64,000 nt of DNA from Nitronereus sp964503895 (GTDB lineage: Bacteria > Nitrospirota > Nitrospiria > Nitrospirales > UBA8639). The notes beneath the pieces were generated by a model. That model was not told the origin of the DNA. It saw only the letters and a list, made by a program, of their open reading frames with translations, and searched no databases. Shown in pieces: positions 34,237-44,135 of this stretch (position 1 is the stretch's first letter; every line of letters begins with the position of its first letter). A program made the translations under genes and the position numbers. Where the stretch lies: the NCBI GenBank assembly GCA_964503895.1, contig CAZDCF010000004.1, positions 1-64,000 on the forward strand, read 5' to 3'.

Positions 34237-34506
34237 ATGGATCGGTTACGATTTGAACGACGAGGAGAAGGTGATTACTATAAAGTATTGTTGCACGTTG
34301 GCAGCACCTATGTGCCAATCAGCGATGAGGACGTTGACGAGTTAAAAAAACAAAGCGCGATTTTAGGCGATAAGTTGCCAGAATTTTTTCTGGATCGCGT
34401 TGGATACTCATCTTACCTGAAAGAACAAATCAAAACCGAGTTGAGAAAACTCGGCGACCCGCCAAAGCAAATTTCTACGCTTCGTCAGTCTATTCTGGAA
34501 ATATAA
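34237..34506 (+). CDS. Small hypothetical protein
   Basis: An unknown 89-residue soluble protein. AAGGAAAGAG directly precedes the ATG. It begins with a beta-rich part (RLRFERRGEGDYYKVLLHVG, TYVPISDEDV) followed by charged helices (ELKKQSAILGDKLPEFF, LKEQIKTELRKLG). No signal, membrane or metal motif is seen. The neighbours give no clue. The ribosome site and codon texture make it a more convincing gene than the one just upstream. Confidence 0.65.
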   Translation: MDRLRFERRGEGDYYKVLLHVGSTYVPISDEDVDELKKQSAILGDKLPEFFLDRVGYSSYLKEQIKTELRKLGDPPKQISTLRQSILEI

Positions 34507-34626
34507 AAAACATGAAGTGTATTTCGTAATGCACTAAAATAATCCTCAAATTTTCTGGCCTTGTCAATAGCCACTCCTGATCTTTCTCTCAGTTACACTT
34601 ACATGCGACGCCTCATTCCTCACACT

Positions 34627-35667
34627 CTAATGAAACCCGCCACCGTCGTGGTACCCTTGGACAATCTTATCGATAAAATTCAAGATCGCGGTTTTCTTCT
34701 GCGGGTCTTTTTCTAATTGCAGGGCACGTTGAAAGTTTTCACCAGCAATATCGGGTTTTCCCTTCAGGTCATATACACGTCCCACTCCAAAGTTGGCTTG
34801 GGCATCATTGGGATCGGCTTTGAGGGCCTTGCTGAAATAATCGAGCGCTTCATCCACTCGGCCTTTATCGATTAACATCCATCCGACCCTGGTGGCCGCC
34901 GGGGCAAAATCCAGATTGATCTTCACGGCCTCCTGATATTCACGAAAGGCCATGTCCACCAAACCTTTTTGCTCATATACTCCGCCAAGAGCAAAATGAA
35001 GTTCTGCATCATTGGCATTCAGGGACAAAGCAAACTTGTACTCTTTGATAGCAGCTTCGATTTTTCCCTGTTCAGCCAAAGCGCAAGCTAAATTGCTATG
35101 CCCCAGTGTATCATCAGGTCTTGATTTGATAATTTCCCGGTATTGTGGGATCGCCATTTCTAATTGACCATGTTCCTGATACGCCACCCCTAAATTCAAA
35201 CGGGCCGCGATATAGTTGGGGTCAAGTTGCACCGCTTGTCTATAGGCTTTGATAACCTGATCTGTCTTCCTCATCCACTGATAAATTTGCGCCATAAAAA
35301 AATGCGGGAAAGGTGATTCAGGTTCTAGATGCGCAGCCTCTTGATAGCTAGCTAAAGACTGTTCCGATTGCCCAGACTGCGCCAGGAACAGCCCATGTAT
35401 GAGATGTACATAGCCCTCATTGGGGTATGTTTCTAAAATACTGTCTACCCACTCTCGAACTTGTTTAATATCTTCTTCCTCATGCAGCGACTTCGCATGC
35501 ATCTGCCAGGCAAGAGCAAATTCTCCTCTCAGCAAATGTATCACGTTCAACGCGAAAAATGCCGGAGGACCAGCTGATTGGGACTGAGACCATTGAGTGG
35601 CGGCGTCAAACACCTGATTCCAGTCACCTTGAATCAGAGCTTGTTCAACTGTTTGGATATCAGACAT
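34627..35667 (-). CDS. Cytoplasmic TPR-repeat protein
   Basis: A 346-residue protein made of about eight tetratricopeptide repeats (for example AYRQAVQLDPNYIAARLNLGVAYQ in part, EYQEAVKINLDFAPAATRVGW, YFSKALKADPNDAQANFGVGR), with no signal peptide. The ATG at 35667 is preferred over one 14 codons upstream because the family-like start (MSDIQTVEQALIQGDW) begins there and the upstream codons are charged filler. It lies downstream of the ThyX gene by about 50 nt. Role is a protein-protein scaffold; the partner is unknown. Confidence 0.82.
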   Translation of the reverse strand: MSDIQTVEQALIQGDWNQVFDAATQWSQSQSAGPPAFFALNVIHLLRGEFALAWQMHAKSLHEEEDIKQVREWVDSILETYPNEGYVHLIHGLFLAQSGQSEQSLASYQEAAHLEPESPFPHFFMAQIYQWMRKTDQVIKAYRQAVQLDPNYIAARLNLGVAYQEHGQLEMAIPQYREIIKSRPDDTLGHSNLACALAEQGKIEAAIKEYKFALSLNANDAELHFALGGVYEQKGLVDMAFREYQEAVKINLDFAPAATRVGWMLIDKGRVDEALDYFSKALKADPNDAQANFGVGRVYDLKGKPDIAGENFQRALQLEKDPQKKTAILNFIDKIVQGYHDGGGFH

Positions 35668-35715
35668 AAAATTCTCTTTTTTCTTTCTGGAATCGCATAG
35701 ACATTTCAAAATAAT

Positions 35716-37245
35716 TCATCGTTTGAGCGTATCTTCTACATCCGGTGGAGTCGCATGAATCAGTTCACCTAAATAGGGATATTGCTCCGTAATTTTTTGC
35801 TTCATCGTCCAAGCAATGGTTCGATACGACCAATGGCCTTTGACACCGGACCGAAGTTGTGAAATATATTCAGCTTCTGCATAGTCCATTTTAAAAAGGC
35901 ACCGTACCTTGAACCCAAAGGGAATGGCATAAAGGGAAGATTCCTGATCCATCCCACGTAATCTCTCGATGTCCTTCTTCACAGCCTCCATGGCTAATTT
36001 ATAATCCCGTCCTAAACCCGCTTCCACTAATGTTTTGGGGACGTCATAACCATGCAATATTGTAAAATTTTGCTGTACCTGCTGGCATCGCCGGTGTCGG
36101 TGCATATCCCGCCAGCCTCCAATATCCATAAGCACGTCAAAAATCAGGGGATAACCGCAGCGAAATTCCTTGATCAAATCATCATACGGTCCTCGAGTTC
36201 GATGAGCGATTTGGATGGTTTCCTCTTTTTGCTGATCAGACCACCCTCGGATAAATTTTAAAATGCTCCGGTACGGCGCATGACTAACTCGATACAGTAA
36301 TGTTGCCACCACTTCATCCTGTAAGGGATGTGGTTCTATTAAATCGACTGCCCCATTCTGCTGAGTCCAGGTTTCGGGATCATCCAAACCAGCTTTTTTC
36401 AATACTTTTTTGGCATATCTTTGTAGATCACGATACACCTCGGATTGATACTCGTTCGAATTAGCATGGCGCGCTAATGTTGGGGCTAAGGGTTCAATCC
36501 CACTTTTGTCACTGCCACACAGAGTGGCCCAGACATCCGAGGGAGGCTTGGCGCAGGCCTCTTTCAATTCCTCCCCAATAGCCTTCAGCTCCGATAATTG
36601 CGCTGAAAGTAACCGCGTGATTTGTTTTTCTAAGGTCCGAATACTTACGACCTGCCCAACATTCGTTTTGGCCGCCAGGGGGAGCAGATAGCGTGTCACA
36701 TCGAAGGTACGAGCAGCTATCGTCCGATCATAATCCTTTTCCTTCATGTCATCGGGCTTGGGAGTTTGCTGGCGGAGAAACTGTTGTAGAGGATCGTGCA
36801 AGGTCCGATACAAGTTAAAGAGACTACCCAGCACTCCACGGTACAACGCTTCGGTTTCGCTTCCCTCAATGGATGAAGGCACGTAGCAACCAGAAACCGC
36901 AAAGTTTTGGTACCGGCTTGATTTGGCTTGTCCATCCCACAAGGGCTCATCCTCTATCCGAATCGCGGCAAGTTCAGATATATTCTCTAGGGAAATCGTA
37001 ACATGCCCAAGATCTGCTATCGACCCATGGCCATAAGCAAAGTAAAATTGTTCCCAAAATTTTTCAGATGAATGCCCATGTACCCACTTCAAACTTTCTT
37101 CAATAGAATCCGGGGATCGGCTATACCGTGCCAGAGCATAAGCGGACTTCTCAGGGGGCATTGGAGCTAGGACTACGATACGACGAGAACTCTTCTCTTC
37201 AGAAGACATATTTTCGACCTCTTCTTGAGGTTGAGACTGGGCCAA
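35716..37245 (-). CDS. Double-domain flavin-dependent thymidylate synthase-like protein (ThyX)
   Basis: Two ThyX-type domains in one 509-residue chain; ordinary ThyX is about 220-260 and works as a tetramer. The N-half has YGHGSIADLGH (71-81), SSRYQNF (109-115) and a helical VGQVVSIRTLEKQITRLLS. The C-half has SHAPYRS, HRHRRCQQVQQNF (382-394) where ThyX has RHRxxSxNExS, and the dUMP/flavin-type region AEAEYISQLRSG. Neither half holds the whole signature, so the active site may be formed between halves. It would make dTMP from dUMP with folate and FAD. The start is TTG with AGGAGA eight bases before it. An ATG 12 codons later is the alternative. No thyA is in the window. Confidence 0.75.
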   Translation of the reverse strand: MAQSQPQEEVENMSSEEKSSRRIVVLAPMPPEKSAYALARYSRSPDSIEESLKWVHGHSSEKFWEQFYFAYGHGSIADLGHVTISLENISELAAIRIEDEPLWDGQAKSSRYQNFAVSGCYVPSSIEGSETEALYRGVLGSLFNLYRTLHDPLQQFLRQQTPKPDDMKEKDYDRTIAARTFDVTRYLLPLAAKTNVGQVVSIRTLEKQITRLLSAQLSELKAIGEELKEACAKPPSDVWATLCGSDKSGIEPLAPTLARHANSNEYQSEVYRDLQRYAKKVLKKAGLDDPETWTQQNGAVDLIEPHPLQDEVVATLLYRVSHAPYRSILKFIRGWSDQQKEETIQIAHRTRGPYDDLIKEFRCGYPLIFDVLMDIGGWRDMHRHRRCQQVQQNFTILHGYDVPKTLVEAGLGRDYKLAMEAVKKDIERLRGMDQESSLYAIPFGFKVRCLFKMDYAEAEYISQLRSGVKGHWSYRTIAWTMKQKITEQYPYLGELIHATPPDVEDTLKR

Positions 37246-37644
37246 CTTTCTTCTCCTGTTTTAGGCTAAGAAACTTGGGTATGTTGAAATTTGCTGAAAC
37301 AGTCGGTTAAAAAAGATTCGCCCAGCAATACCAAAGGCAGTGAAAAGATCTAGGCGTACAGACGAATCAGTCTCCGGGAGCGAACAACAAAAAGAACGTC
37401 AAGTTTGTTAGCTCGAAAACCGCGAACGCAGTTGGGAGCATTTTAAAACGACTGATAAGCCGCCCCACTATAGTCAGCCGACAACGTGATCTCAAGTCAG
37501 ACTCCAACAACTCCGCATAACTTAAGAAAAAAACCTTGAAACACAAAATTCCAACAGATACACTCCGCCGCCAACAACGGCAGATCCTTTAGGTAATCTA
37601 CAGGAACCGTCACAGACACCTCAGAAAAGCGAGGAAACCTGCAT
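37246..37644. other. Divergent intergenic region
   Basis: About 400 bases between the divergent ThyX-like and NSS transporter genes. It must hold both promoters, but I find no convincing paired -35/-10 and no RNA gene or repeat. Confidence 0.5.
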
Positions 37645-39009
37645 ATGATCAAAACTGAGGGGAAATCCATACACGGCCAATGGTCCTCACGATGGACCTT
37701 TATCATGGCTGCCACCGGGGCCGCCGTGGGGTTGGGAAACATTTGGAAATTCCCATACCTCACGGGTGTTCATGGGGGTAGCGCTTTCGTGTTGGTCTAT
37801 ATCCTATGCGTAGCTGCCCTAGGCATTCCCATGATGATGGCCGAAGTCATGTTAGGTCGACGGGGAAGACAAACCCCTGTAAACACCATGCGGACCTTAG
37901 CGGAAGAAAACAACGCTGGCCAGGGATGGCAACTCATTGGATGGTCTGGCACCTTAGCCGGAATGCTCATCCTTTCCTATTATAGCGTTATAGGTGGGTG
38001 GACGCTTGGATATATCATCCATTCCGCAACCGGAAATTTCTCAGGACTAAGTGGGGATGGGGCCTCCACCTTATTTGAAGAATTTGTGGGGAGCCCGTTG
38101 GTCCAAGTGGGTTGGCATACGGCTTTCATGGTCATCACCATGTACATTGTCGCCCGAGGAGTACAAAGCGGTCTGGAAAAAGCGGTGACCTACCTCATGC
38201 CTGCCTTATTCACGCTCTTATTGGTACTCGTGGGTTACGCGATAAGCACGGGCTACTTTATGGAAGGAATTGCCTTTTTATTTACCCCAGATTTTAGCCA
38301 CTTCTCCGGAACCAGCATGCTAACAGCCATGGGACAAGCCTTCTTCAGCCTGAGCCTGGGCATGGGCACAATCATGATTTACGGCTCCTATGTTCCCAAG
38401 GGTATGTCAATCGCTACCACTTCGGTGGCCATTGCAATCTCAGACACAATGGTTGCCCTTATCGCAGGCATGGCAATTTTCCCCATTGTTTTTGCCAATG
38501 CCCTCGAAATTGGTGCGGGACCAAGTTTGATTTTTGAAACTATACCTGTAGCATTTGGCAACATGACAGGCGGCACCCTTTTTGGAACACTCTTTTTTAT
38601 CTTGCTACTGATCGCAGCTTGGACATCGTCGATTTCGCTTATTGAACCAGCCGTTACTATGATGATCGAAAACTTTAATATGACACGCAAACAAGCCTCC
38701 ATTTGGACAGGCCTAGCCACATGGCTGTTAGGATTCGGAACAGCGTTTTCATTCAACATTTGGGCAGACGTTAAATTATTTGGGATGACCTTCTTCGATC
38801 ACCTTGATTTTTTGACTTCTAACCTCATGCTACCTCTTGGCGGAATTTGCATTGCAATTTTCGCTGGCTGGCTCATGACAAAGGAAACCAGCCAAGCAGA
38901 GTTAGACATGAAGAGCAAGGCGGGCTACTCCATCTGGCAAGTACTCATTCGGTTTGCTGCTCCAATCGCCGTCTCGATCATTCTCCTCCACGCCATTGGA
39001 ATCTTTTAG
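37645..39009 (+). CDS. Sodium-dependent transporter of the NSS (SNF) family
   Basis: Sodium-coupled symporter of the neurotransmitter:sodium symporter fold (LeuT-like), likely importing an amino acid. The N-terminus has the hallmark helix 1 with the unwound Na site (GAAVGLGNIWKFPYL) and the GGSAFVLVY segment. Helix 6 to 8 parts include FFSLSLGMGTIMIYGSY and AAWTSSISLIEPAVTM. It has 454 residues and about 11 helices, the usual bacterial form. It is a single gene on the plus strand, convergent with the PagL-like gene. The substrate cannot be told. Confidence 0.93.
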   Translation: MIKTEGKSIHGQWSSRWTFIMAATGAAVGLGNIWKFPYLTGVHGGSAFVLVYILCVAALGIPMMMAEVMLGRRGRQTPVNTMRTLAEENNAGQGWQLIGWSGTLAGMLILSYYSVIGGWTLGYIIHSATGNFSGLSGDGASTLFEEFVGSPLVQVGWHTAFMVITMYIVARGVQSGLEKAVTYLMPALFTLLLVLVGYAISTGYFMEGIAFLFTPDFSHFSGTSMLTAMGQAFFSLSLGMGTIMIYGSYVPKGMSIATTSVAIAISDTMVALIAGMAIFPIVFANALEIGAGPSLIFETIPVAFGNMTGGTLFGTLFFILLLIAAWTSSISLIEPAVTMMIENFNMTRKQASIWTGLATWLLGFGTAFSFNIWADVKLFGMTFFDHLDFLTSNLMLPLGGICIAIFAGWLMTKETSQAELDMKSKAGYSIWQVLIRFAAPIAVSIILLHAIGIF

Positions 39010-39044
39010 TTTTTTCAACCTACAGCGGAACGCTGTCTATACCA

Positions 39045-39686
39045 CTATAGGTACTCATCGATGTAATACGTAATCCCGATCGATCCAAGGACAGCATTGA
39101 TACCAGTATTCCGCCTGCCAATGCCCGCATTGGAAATATGATGTAATTTCAACGAGCCGGTCACAGCAAACTCTTGTGTTATAAAATATTCCAAACCTGG
39201 TCCGGTTTCCAGCAAAAATTCAAGGGGAGTACTTTGTTCAGAAATTCGTGGAGCCAGGTCAGTCCAGGAAACGCCCATGCCAAAATCCCAGTATGGCATC
39301 CAGCTTCCAAATTCCAAGAAGTTATACCTTCCAACAATAGAAAAGCCTAAGAGAGTGGCACTAAATGGTTCATGAAAACTTGCGACAACCGGTTCTCCAA
39401 GGACTTCAACTGCCCCACTGAATAAGCCTAAGCCAATTTTATCCGTAACCACGACACCAATCTGAGGTAAGATAAAAAGTGCGCTTCGATTGGGATTGTT
39501 AGAATTACCCAAGCCCGTGAATGCCTGCCAATATCCTGCCTGAATCCCAATCTCGGCTGTGCCGAACTTAACGATATTTTGGGCTTCAGGCTCAGCAAAT
39601 GTTCGGGTTGGCAAACCGGCTAACAAGCCCATCAACACGAAAGCCACAAGCCCTCTTTTCCAGACCTGATTCATTAAGCTTTTCAT
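39045..39686 (-). CDS. Outer-membrane beta-barrel of the PagL (lipid A 3-O-deacylase) family
   Basis: A 213-residue protein with a signal peptide (cleavage near TFAEP) and alternating strands of an eight-strand barrel, ending in an aromatic-rich strand. The PagL catalytic signature is recognisable as KLHHISNAGIG, with the His-x-Ser pair, followed by RRNTGIN. In characterised PagL a Glu follows slightly later; here Asn occupies that place, so enzymatic activity is uncertain. PagL trims lipid A in the outer membrane. It stands alone, with the stop facing the transporter gene across 35 nt. Confidence 0.7.
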   Translation of the reverse strand: MKSLMNQVWKRGLVAFVLMGLLAGLPTRTFAEPEAQNIVKFGTAEIGIQAGYWQAFTGLGNSNNPNRSALFILPQIGVVVTDKIGLGLFSGAVEVLGEPVVASFHEPFSATLLGFSIVGRYNFLEFGSWMPYWDFGMGVSWTDLAPRISEQSTPLEFLLETGPGLEYFITQEFAVTGSLKLHHISNAGIGRRNTGINAVLGSIGITYYIDEYL

Positions 39687-39860
39687 CCACTATCGCCACT
39701 TCTTTCAAACATTTATTTCTTGACAACACGTCGGACCGGCATCTTACAGATCTTAAAAATGGCAATCAACCGCCGGAAAATCCAAAGACTTTTTCCAAAC
39801 TTTCCATCACCCTCCCTAGAAGCTTGCAACTACTTGTAGTTTCCCATACCGTACCGCGTC

Positions 39861-41459
39861 ATGCCAAAAAAATGTGTGTGGTTTTATTGTCTGCTTACCG
39901 GTGCAACGTATTCTATCTCCGTTTCTAACCTTCTTGAAGGGTTCCAATGGGGAAGTCTTGCGTGGATCGCGCTATTACCTCTACATCGCGTACTGCTCAA
40001 TGTCACAGTTCGACAGGCTTTTGCCCGCGGCTGGCTGGCAGGATTTTTTGCGTTTGTGGGAACCATGTATTGGGTCGTGGTCGCAATGCATTTGTATGGG
40101 AAAGTTCCGCTTCCAATAAGTATTGCAATTATGTTCCTGTTGACCACCTACTTGGGTATCTTTGTAGGGATATACGCCTGGGGCTTTGTCTGGATTGAAC
40201 AACGCTGGGCAACCGTAGCTTGGATCCTAGCACCATGCTTATGGGTTTCGTTGGAATTTTTACGAACTTTTGCGTTTAGCGGATTGCCATGGGGATTGTT
40301 GGGGTATTCTCAGTTTAAATGGCTTCCCATCATTCAGGTTGCCAATATTACCAGCGTGTATGGTGTTTCGTTTTTGATTGTGCTAGTCAATGTTTCACTC
40401 TTTTTTTTACTTCGTTGGATCTTAACGAAAAAACCGAGCCGCGACTCACTTTTACAACCGTGGATTCCCCTTGCCACAGCGGCGATAATTGTTCTTGTGG
40501 TCTGGTTGTACGGTTTTAACCAACTTACTGCTCCCTCTTCGGAAAGCCTAAATGTGGGTATCGTCCAAGCCAATATTGAGCAAACTCATAAGTGGGACAC
40601 AGATTACCGATTAGACACGATCGAACGATATGCTCGTTTGACTAGAACCGTCATTCCAGATTCCGACTTTATCCTCTGGCCTGAGGCCGCGACACCTTTT
40701 TTGTTTGAAAACGAAATCGGCTACCAATCGTTTGTCGTGAAAATGATTCAGCAAGCACAGATACCTCTAGTATTTGGAAGCCCAACACTTCGTCGTCATG
40801 ACGATGGCAAGCCTTATTTGTTGAATAGCGCCTACGTACTCTCTCCTTCCGGGGAAATTACTGGACGATATGACAAGCAACACCTCGTGCCATTTGGCGA
40901 ATATATACCACTCAAAAAAATTCTCTTTTTTCTGGAAAAATTAGTCGTAGGTATTGGGGATTTTCAGCCAGGCTCAGGTCCGACTTTGTTGTCCATTCCT
41001 TATCATTCTGGCCAAAAGGAAGCAAAGTTTGGCATGGCCATTTGCTATGAGGTCATTTTTCCCAATCTCGTCCGCCAGCTGGTTAATGAAGGTGCAAATT
41101 TTTTAGTGACGATTACCAATGATGCTTGGTTTGGTAACACCATAGCTCCCTATCAACATTTTGCCATGGTGGTATTCCGCGCTGTGGAAAATCGCATGGC
41201 CTTTGCCCGCGCGGCCAATACTGGTGTCTCCGGGTTTGTCGACCCAACAGGGCACATTTACGCACCCGTACCAATATTTACGGAAGAGTCCTTCTTCGGG
41301 AGCATTTCTCTTGGCAAACCAACCACTTTTTATACGCAATTTGGTGATGTGTTTGCCTGGACCTGTGTTATAATCAGCCTGCTTTTGTTATGGTTTACCA
41401 AATTCTTCCGCCACCCAACCGTGGCAGATACCGTCTTTCAGTACCCAACAAAACGTTAA
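39861..41459 (+). CDS. lnt: Apolipoprotein N-acyltransferase
   Basis: Inner-membrane enzyme that adds the third acyl chain to lipoproteins. An N-terminal bundle of six to seven helices (including GLPWGLLGYSQ) precedes a nitrilase domain with the Glu-Lys-Cys triad: Glu in WPEAATPF, Lys in YDKQHLVPFGEYIP and Cys in GMAICYEVIFP. The C-terminal helix reanchors the protein. The 532-residue length is normal. It begins a plus-strand row lnt-prfB-lysS-lolC-lolD, so the last maturation step and the sorting of lipoproteins are encoded together. Several lipoproteins in this window are its likely clients. Confidence 0.95.
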   Translation: MPKKCVWFYCLLTGATYSISVSNLLEGFQWGSLAWIALLPLHRVLLNVTVRQAFARGWLAGFFAFVGTMYWVVVAMHLYGKVPLPISIAIMFLLTTYLGIFVGIYAWGFVWIEQRWATVAWILAPCLWVSLEFLRTFAFSGLPWGLLGYSQFKWLPIIQVANITSVYGVSFLIVLVNVSLFFLLRWILTKKPSRDSLLQPWIPLATAAIIVLVVWLYGFNQLTAPSSESLNVGIVQANIEQTHKWDTDYRLDTIERYARLTRTVIPDSDFILWPEAATPFLFENEIGYQSFVVKMIQQAQIPLVFGSPTLRRHDDGKPYLLNSAYVLSPSGEITGRYDKQHLVPFGEYIPLKKILFFLEKLVVGIGDFQPGSGPTLLSIPYHSGQKEAKFGMAICYEVIFPNLVRQLVNEGANFLVTITNDAWFGNTIAPYQHFAMVVFRAVENRMAFARAANTGVSGFVDPTGHIYAPVPIFTEESFFGSISLGKPTTFYTQFGDVFAWTCVIISLLLLWFTKFFRHPTVADTVFQYPTKR

Positions 41460-41477
41460 CCACAAAAGGAGTGAATC

Positions 41478-42591
41478 ATGCTTGACGATATTCGCGGCCG
41501 TTTGCAAACTACAGGAGAACAAATCCAGGACTTACGGAGGCGTCTTTGACCTACCTCGACTTCTCAATGAGTTAGAAGAACTCGAACAGGAAAGCGCACA
41601 GCCTGACTTTTGGCAAAACACAGAACTGGCGACTAAGATCGGCCGCCGCAAAGCCAGTATTGAACGCAATATCTCCCGCATCACCGAATTTGAACACCAG
41701 CAAGTAGATTTAGAAGCTACGCTGGAATTGGTTGGTGAAGAAGACGATCCTGACCTTCAAGCCGAACTGACCCAAGGCATTCAAAAACTCGAAACTGCTC
41801 TAGACAAACTCAGTACAGAGCAATTGTTGTCTGATGAGCACGATTACAACTCAGCAATTCTCGGGGTCAATCCCGGCGCTGGAGGGACAGAATCACAAGA
41901 CTGGGCGCAAATGCTCATGCGAATGTTTGTCCGGTGGGCTGAGCAACGGGCATTTAAGGTAAATACCATAGATTTGCAACCTGGTGACGAGGCCGGCATA
42001 AAGAGTGTCACACTGAGCATCGAGGGGGAATACGCTTACGGATATTTGAAGTCAGAGGCAGGCGTACATCGATTGGTTCGCATTTCGCCCTTTGACGCAA
42101 ACAAACGCCGTCATACATCCTTTGCTGCCGTGTCGGTGTATCCTGAACTAGACGACAACGTGGAAGTAGTAATTGACGACAAAGACTTGAGAATTGATGT
42201 ATTTCGGTCGGGAGGTGCAGGTGGTCAAAACGTCAACAAAGTCGAAACCGCAATTCGCATGACGCATATTCCCACGGGTATCGTTGTCCAATGTCAAAAC
42301 GAACGTTCTCAGCTTCAAAATCGAATGGGCGCCATGCGTGTGCTTAAGGCTAGACTCTTTGAATTAGAGCAACGAAAAAAAGAAGCAGAGTTTCAAAATA
42401 TAGTTGGTGAAAAAAAAGATATTGCATGGGGCAGCCAGATTCGATCCTATGTATTTCAGCCCTATCAGATGGTTAAAGACCATCGAACGAATCAAGAGTC
42501 AGGCAATGTCAACACTGTCATGGATGGAGATCTCGACCCATTCATCGAGGCGTATCTAAAACAAAAAATGGCGAATGCTTCACACAAGTAA
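41478..42591 (+). CDS. prfB: Peptide chain release factor 2, programmed +1 frameshift
   Basis: Release factor that reads UGA and UAA. The gene starts at ATG 41478 and runs 23 codons to an in-frame TGA (41547-41549). The main frame continues one base later, through GAC CTA, to the stop at 42591. The site is the classic autoregulatory one: GGAGG three bases before the CTT TGA C slippery stop. The product has the GGQ peptidyl-hydrolysis motif (SGGAGGQNVNK) and the RF2-type codon-recognition region (GEYAYGYLKSEAGVHRLVR). Joined length is about 370 residues. The short first frame is therefore real, not an error. Confidence 0.97.
41536..41550 (+). promoter_or_regulatory. prfB programmed +1 frameshift site
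   Basis: GGAGG (41536-41540), then CTT TGA C (41544-41550). The internal Shine-Dalgarno and slow in-frame UGA promote the +1 slip when RF2 is scarce, which gives autoregulation as in the classical prfB system. Confidence 0.95.
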
Positions 42592-42647
42592 CAATCTTTT
42601 AATCAAAGCCCAACAGGGCATGATTTTATAGATACTGGATCTACCGC

Positions 42648-44135
42648 ATGGAAGAATTAAACGAACAACGCGCACAACGAATTCAAAAACTCGGCACATT
42701 GAAAGACATGGGCGTTCAGCCCTATGGTACTCGCTTCGATGTAACACACAACATCGAACCATTGTTGGCTGCTCATAGTAGCAAAACTAATGAGGAACTG
42801 GATGAACGCAAAATCGAATGTCGTGTTGCTGGCCGCATTGTAGCCCTTCGTCGATTTGGCAAAGCTGCGTTTGCCTCGCTCCAAGATACAGCTCATCGTC
42901 TGCAAGTGTATCTAAAAAAAGACATACTCGGCGATGAGGGATTCCGGCTTTCCAAAGAATTAGATTTGGGTGATTGGATTGGTGTAGAAGGTCATTTGTT
43001 CCGCACAAAAACGGATGAGCTAACCATAGAAGTACAGAAACTCACCTTTCTAGCGAAAGGCCTTCGTCCCCTCCCAGAGAAATGGCATGGATTGACTGAC
43101 ATTGAAACCCGGTACCGGCAACGATATGTGGATTTGATTGCCAATCCCGATGTCCATAAGATTTTTGAGACCAGAAGCCGATTGATCACCAGCATTCGCA
43201 ATTATTTCACCGATCAAGGATTTCTCGAAGTCGAGACCCCCATGATGCATCCAATTCCTGGAGGGGCCACAGCCAAACCATTTGTCACGCATCATAATGC
43301 CCTGAGCACGGACTTGTATTTGCGGATTGCGCCAGAACTCTATCTAAAGCGTTTAATTGTCGGCGGGTTTAAACAAATTTTTGAAATCAATCGAAATTTC
43401 CGAAATGAAGGAATTTCCACGATTCATAATCCCGAATTCACTATGCTAGAGTTTTATCAAGCGTACGCAGATTACCATGATCTTATGGCGTTAACTGAAG
43501 ACCTGTTTAGCAAACTCGCAGAGGACATCTGTGGAAAAACAACTTTAGAATACCAAGGCCAAACCATTGATCTCACACCCCCATGGCGTCGACTTCCTTA
43601 TTTTGAAGCCATATTAGAATACAATCAGCTTGATCGAAAGGTCCTAGAAAATCGCGAAGCAGCCGAGGCCATAGCCAAACAACTTAATTTGGATATTCCT
43701 AAAGGTGCTACACATATGGGCATCTTGAACTCAATCTTTGAAGAAACTGTAGAAACGAAATTGATTCAACCCACATTCATTACCGATTATCCAACGGAAA
43801 TCTCACCACTCTCTCGACGTAAAGATTCGAACCCGACACTAACTGACAGATTCGAATTGTTTATTGCCACACGGGAACTCGCCAATGGATTTTCCGAGCT
43901 TAATGATCCGATTGATCAACGCCAAAGATTTGAAGAACAAGTAGCCCAACGCGAGGCGGGTAACGACGAAGCCCATTATCTAGACGAAGATTTTGTCCGT
44001 GCATTGGAATACGGCATGCCGCCCACAGCCGGTGAAGGTATTGGCATCGACCGCATGGTCATGCTTTTTACCAACCAAGCGTCCATCCGCGATGTCATTC
44101 TCTTCCCACTGCTCAGGCCGGAGAAACATACGTGA
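42648..44135 (+). CDS. lysS: Lysyl-tRNA synthetase (class II)
   Basis: Charges tRNA-Lys. The N-terminal OB-fold anticodon-binding domain (VAGRIVALRRFGKAAFASLQD) is followed by the class II core with motif 2 in FEINRNFRNEGIS and motif 3 in GIGIDRMVMLF; the insertion IHNPEFTMLEFYQAYADY is specific to LysRS. Length (495) is normal. The TGA stop overlaps the GTG start of the lolC/E-like gene (GTGA), so the two are translationally coupled. Confidence 0.97.
   Translation: MEELNEQRAQRIQKLGTLKDMGVQPYGTRFDVTHNIEPLLAAHSSKTNEELDERKIECRVAGRIVALRRFGKAAFASLQDTAHRLQVYLKKDILGDEGFRLSKELDLGDWIGVEGHLFRTKTDELTIEVQKLTFLAKGLRPLPEKWHGLTDIETRYRQRYVDLIANPDVHKIFETRSRLITSIRNYFTDQGFLEVETPMMHPIPGGATAKPFVTHHNALSTDLYLRIAPELYLKRLIVGGFKQIFEINRNFRNEGISTIHNPEFTMLEFYQAYADYHDLMALTEDLFSKLAEDICGKTTLEYQGQTIDLTPPWRRLPYFEAILEYNQLDRKVLENREAAEAIAKQLNLDIPKGATHMGILNSIFEETVETKLIQPTFITDYPTEISPLSRRKDSNPTLTDRFELFIATRELANGFSELNDPIDQRQRFEEQVAQREAGNDEAHYLDEDFVRALEYGMPPTAGEGIGIDRMVMLFTNQASIRDVILFPLLRPEKHT

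Noticed and set aside
39022..39036. Small hairpin ACAGCG-GAA-CGCTGT between the converging transporter and PagL-like genes
   Set aside because: Six-base stem without T-run on either strand; not a convincing terminator.
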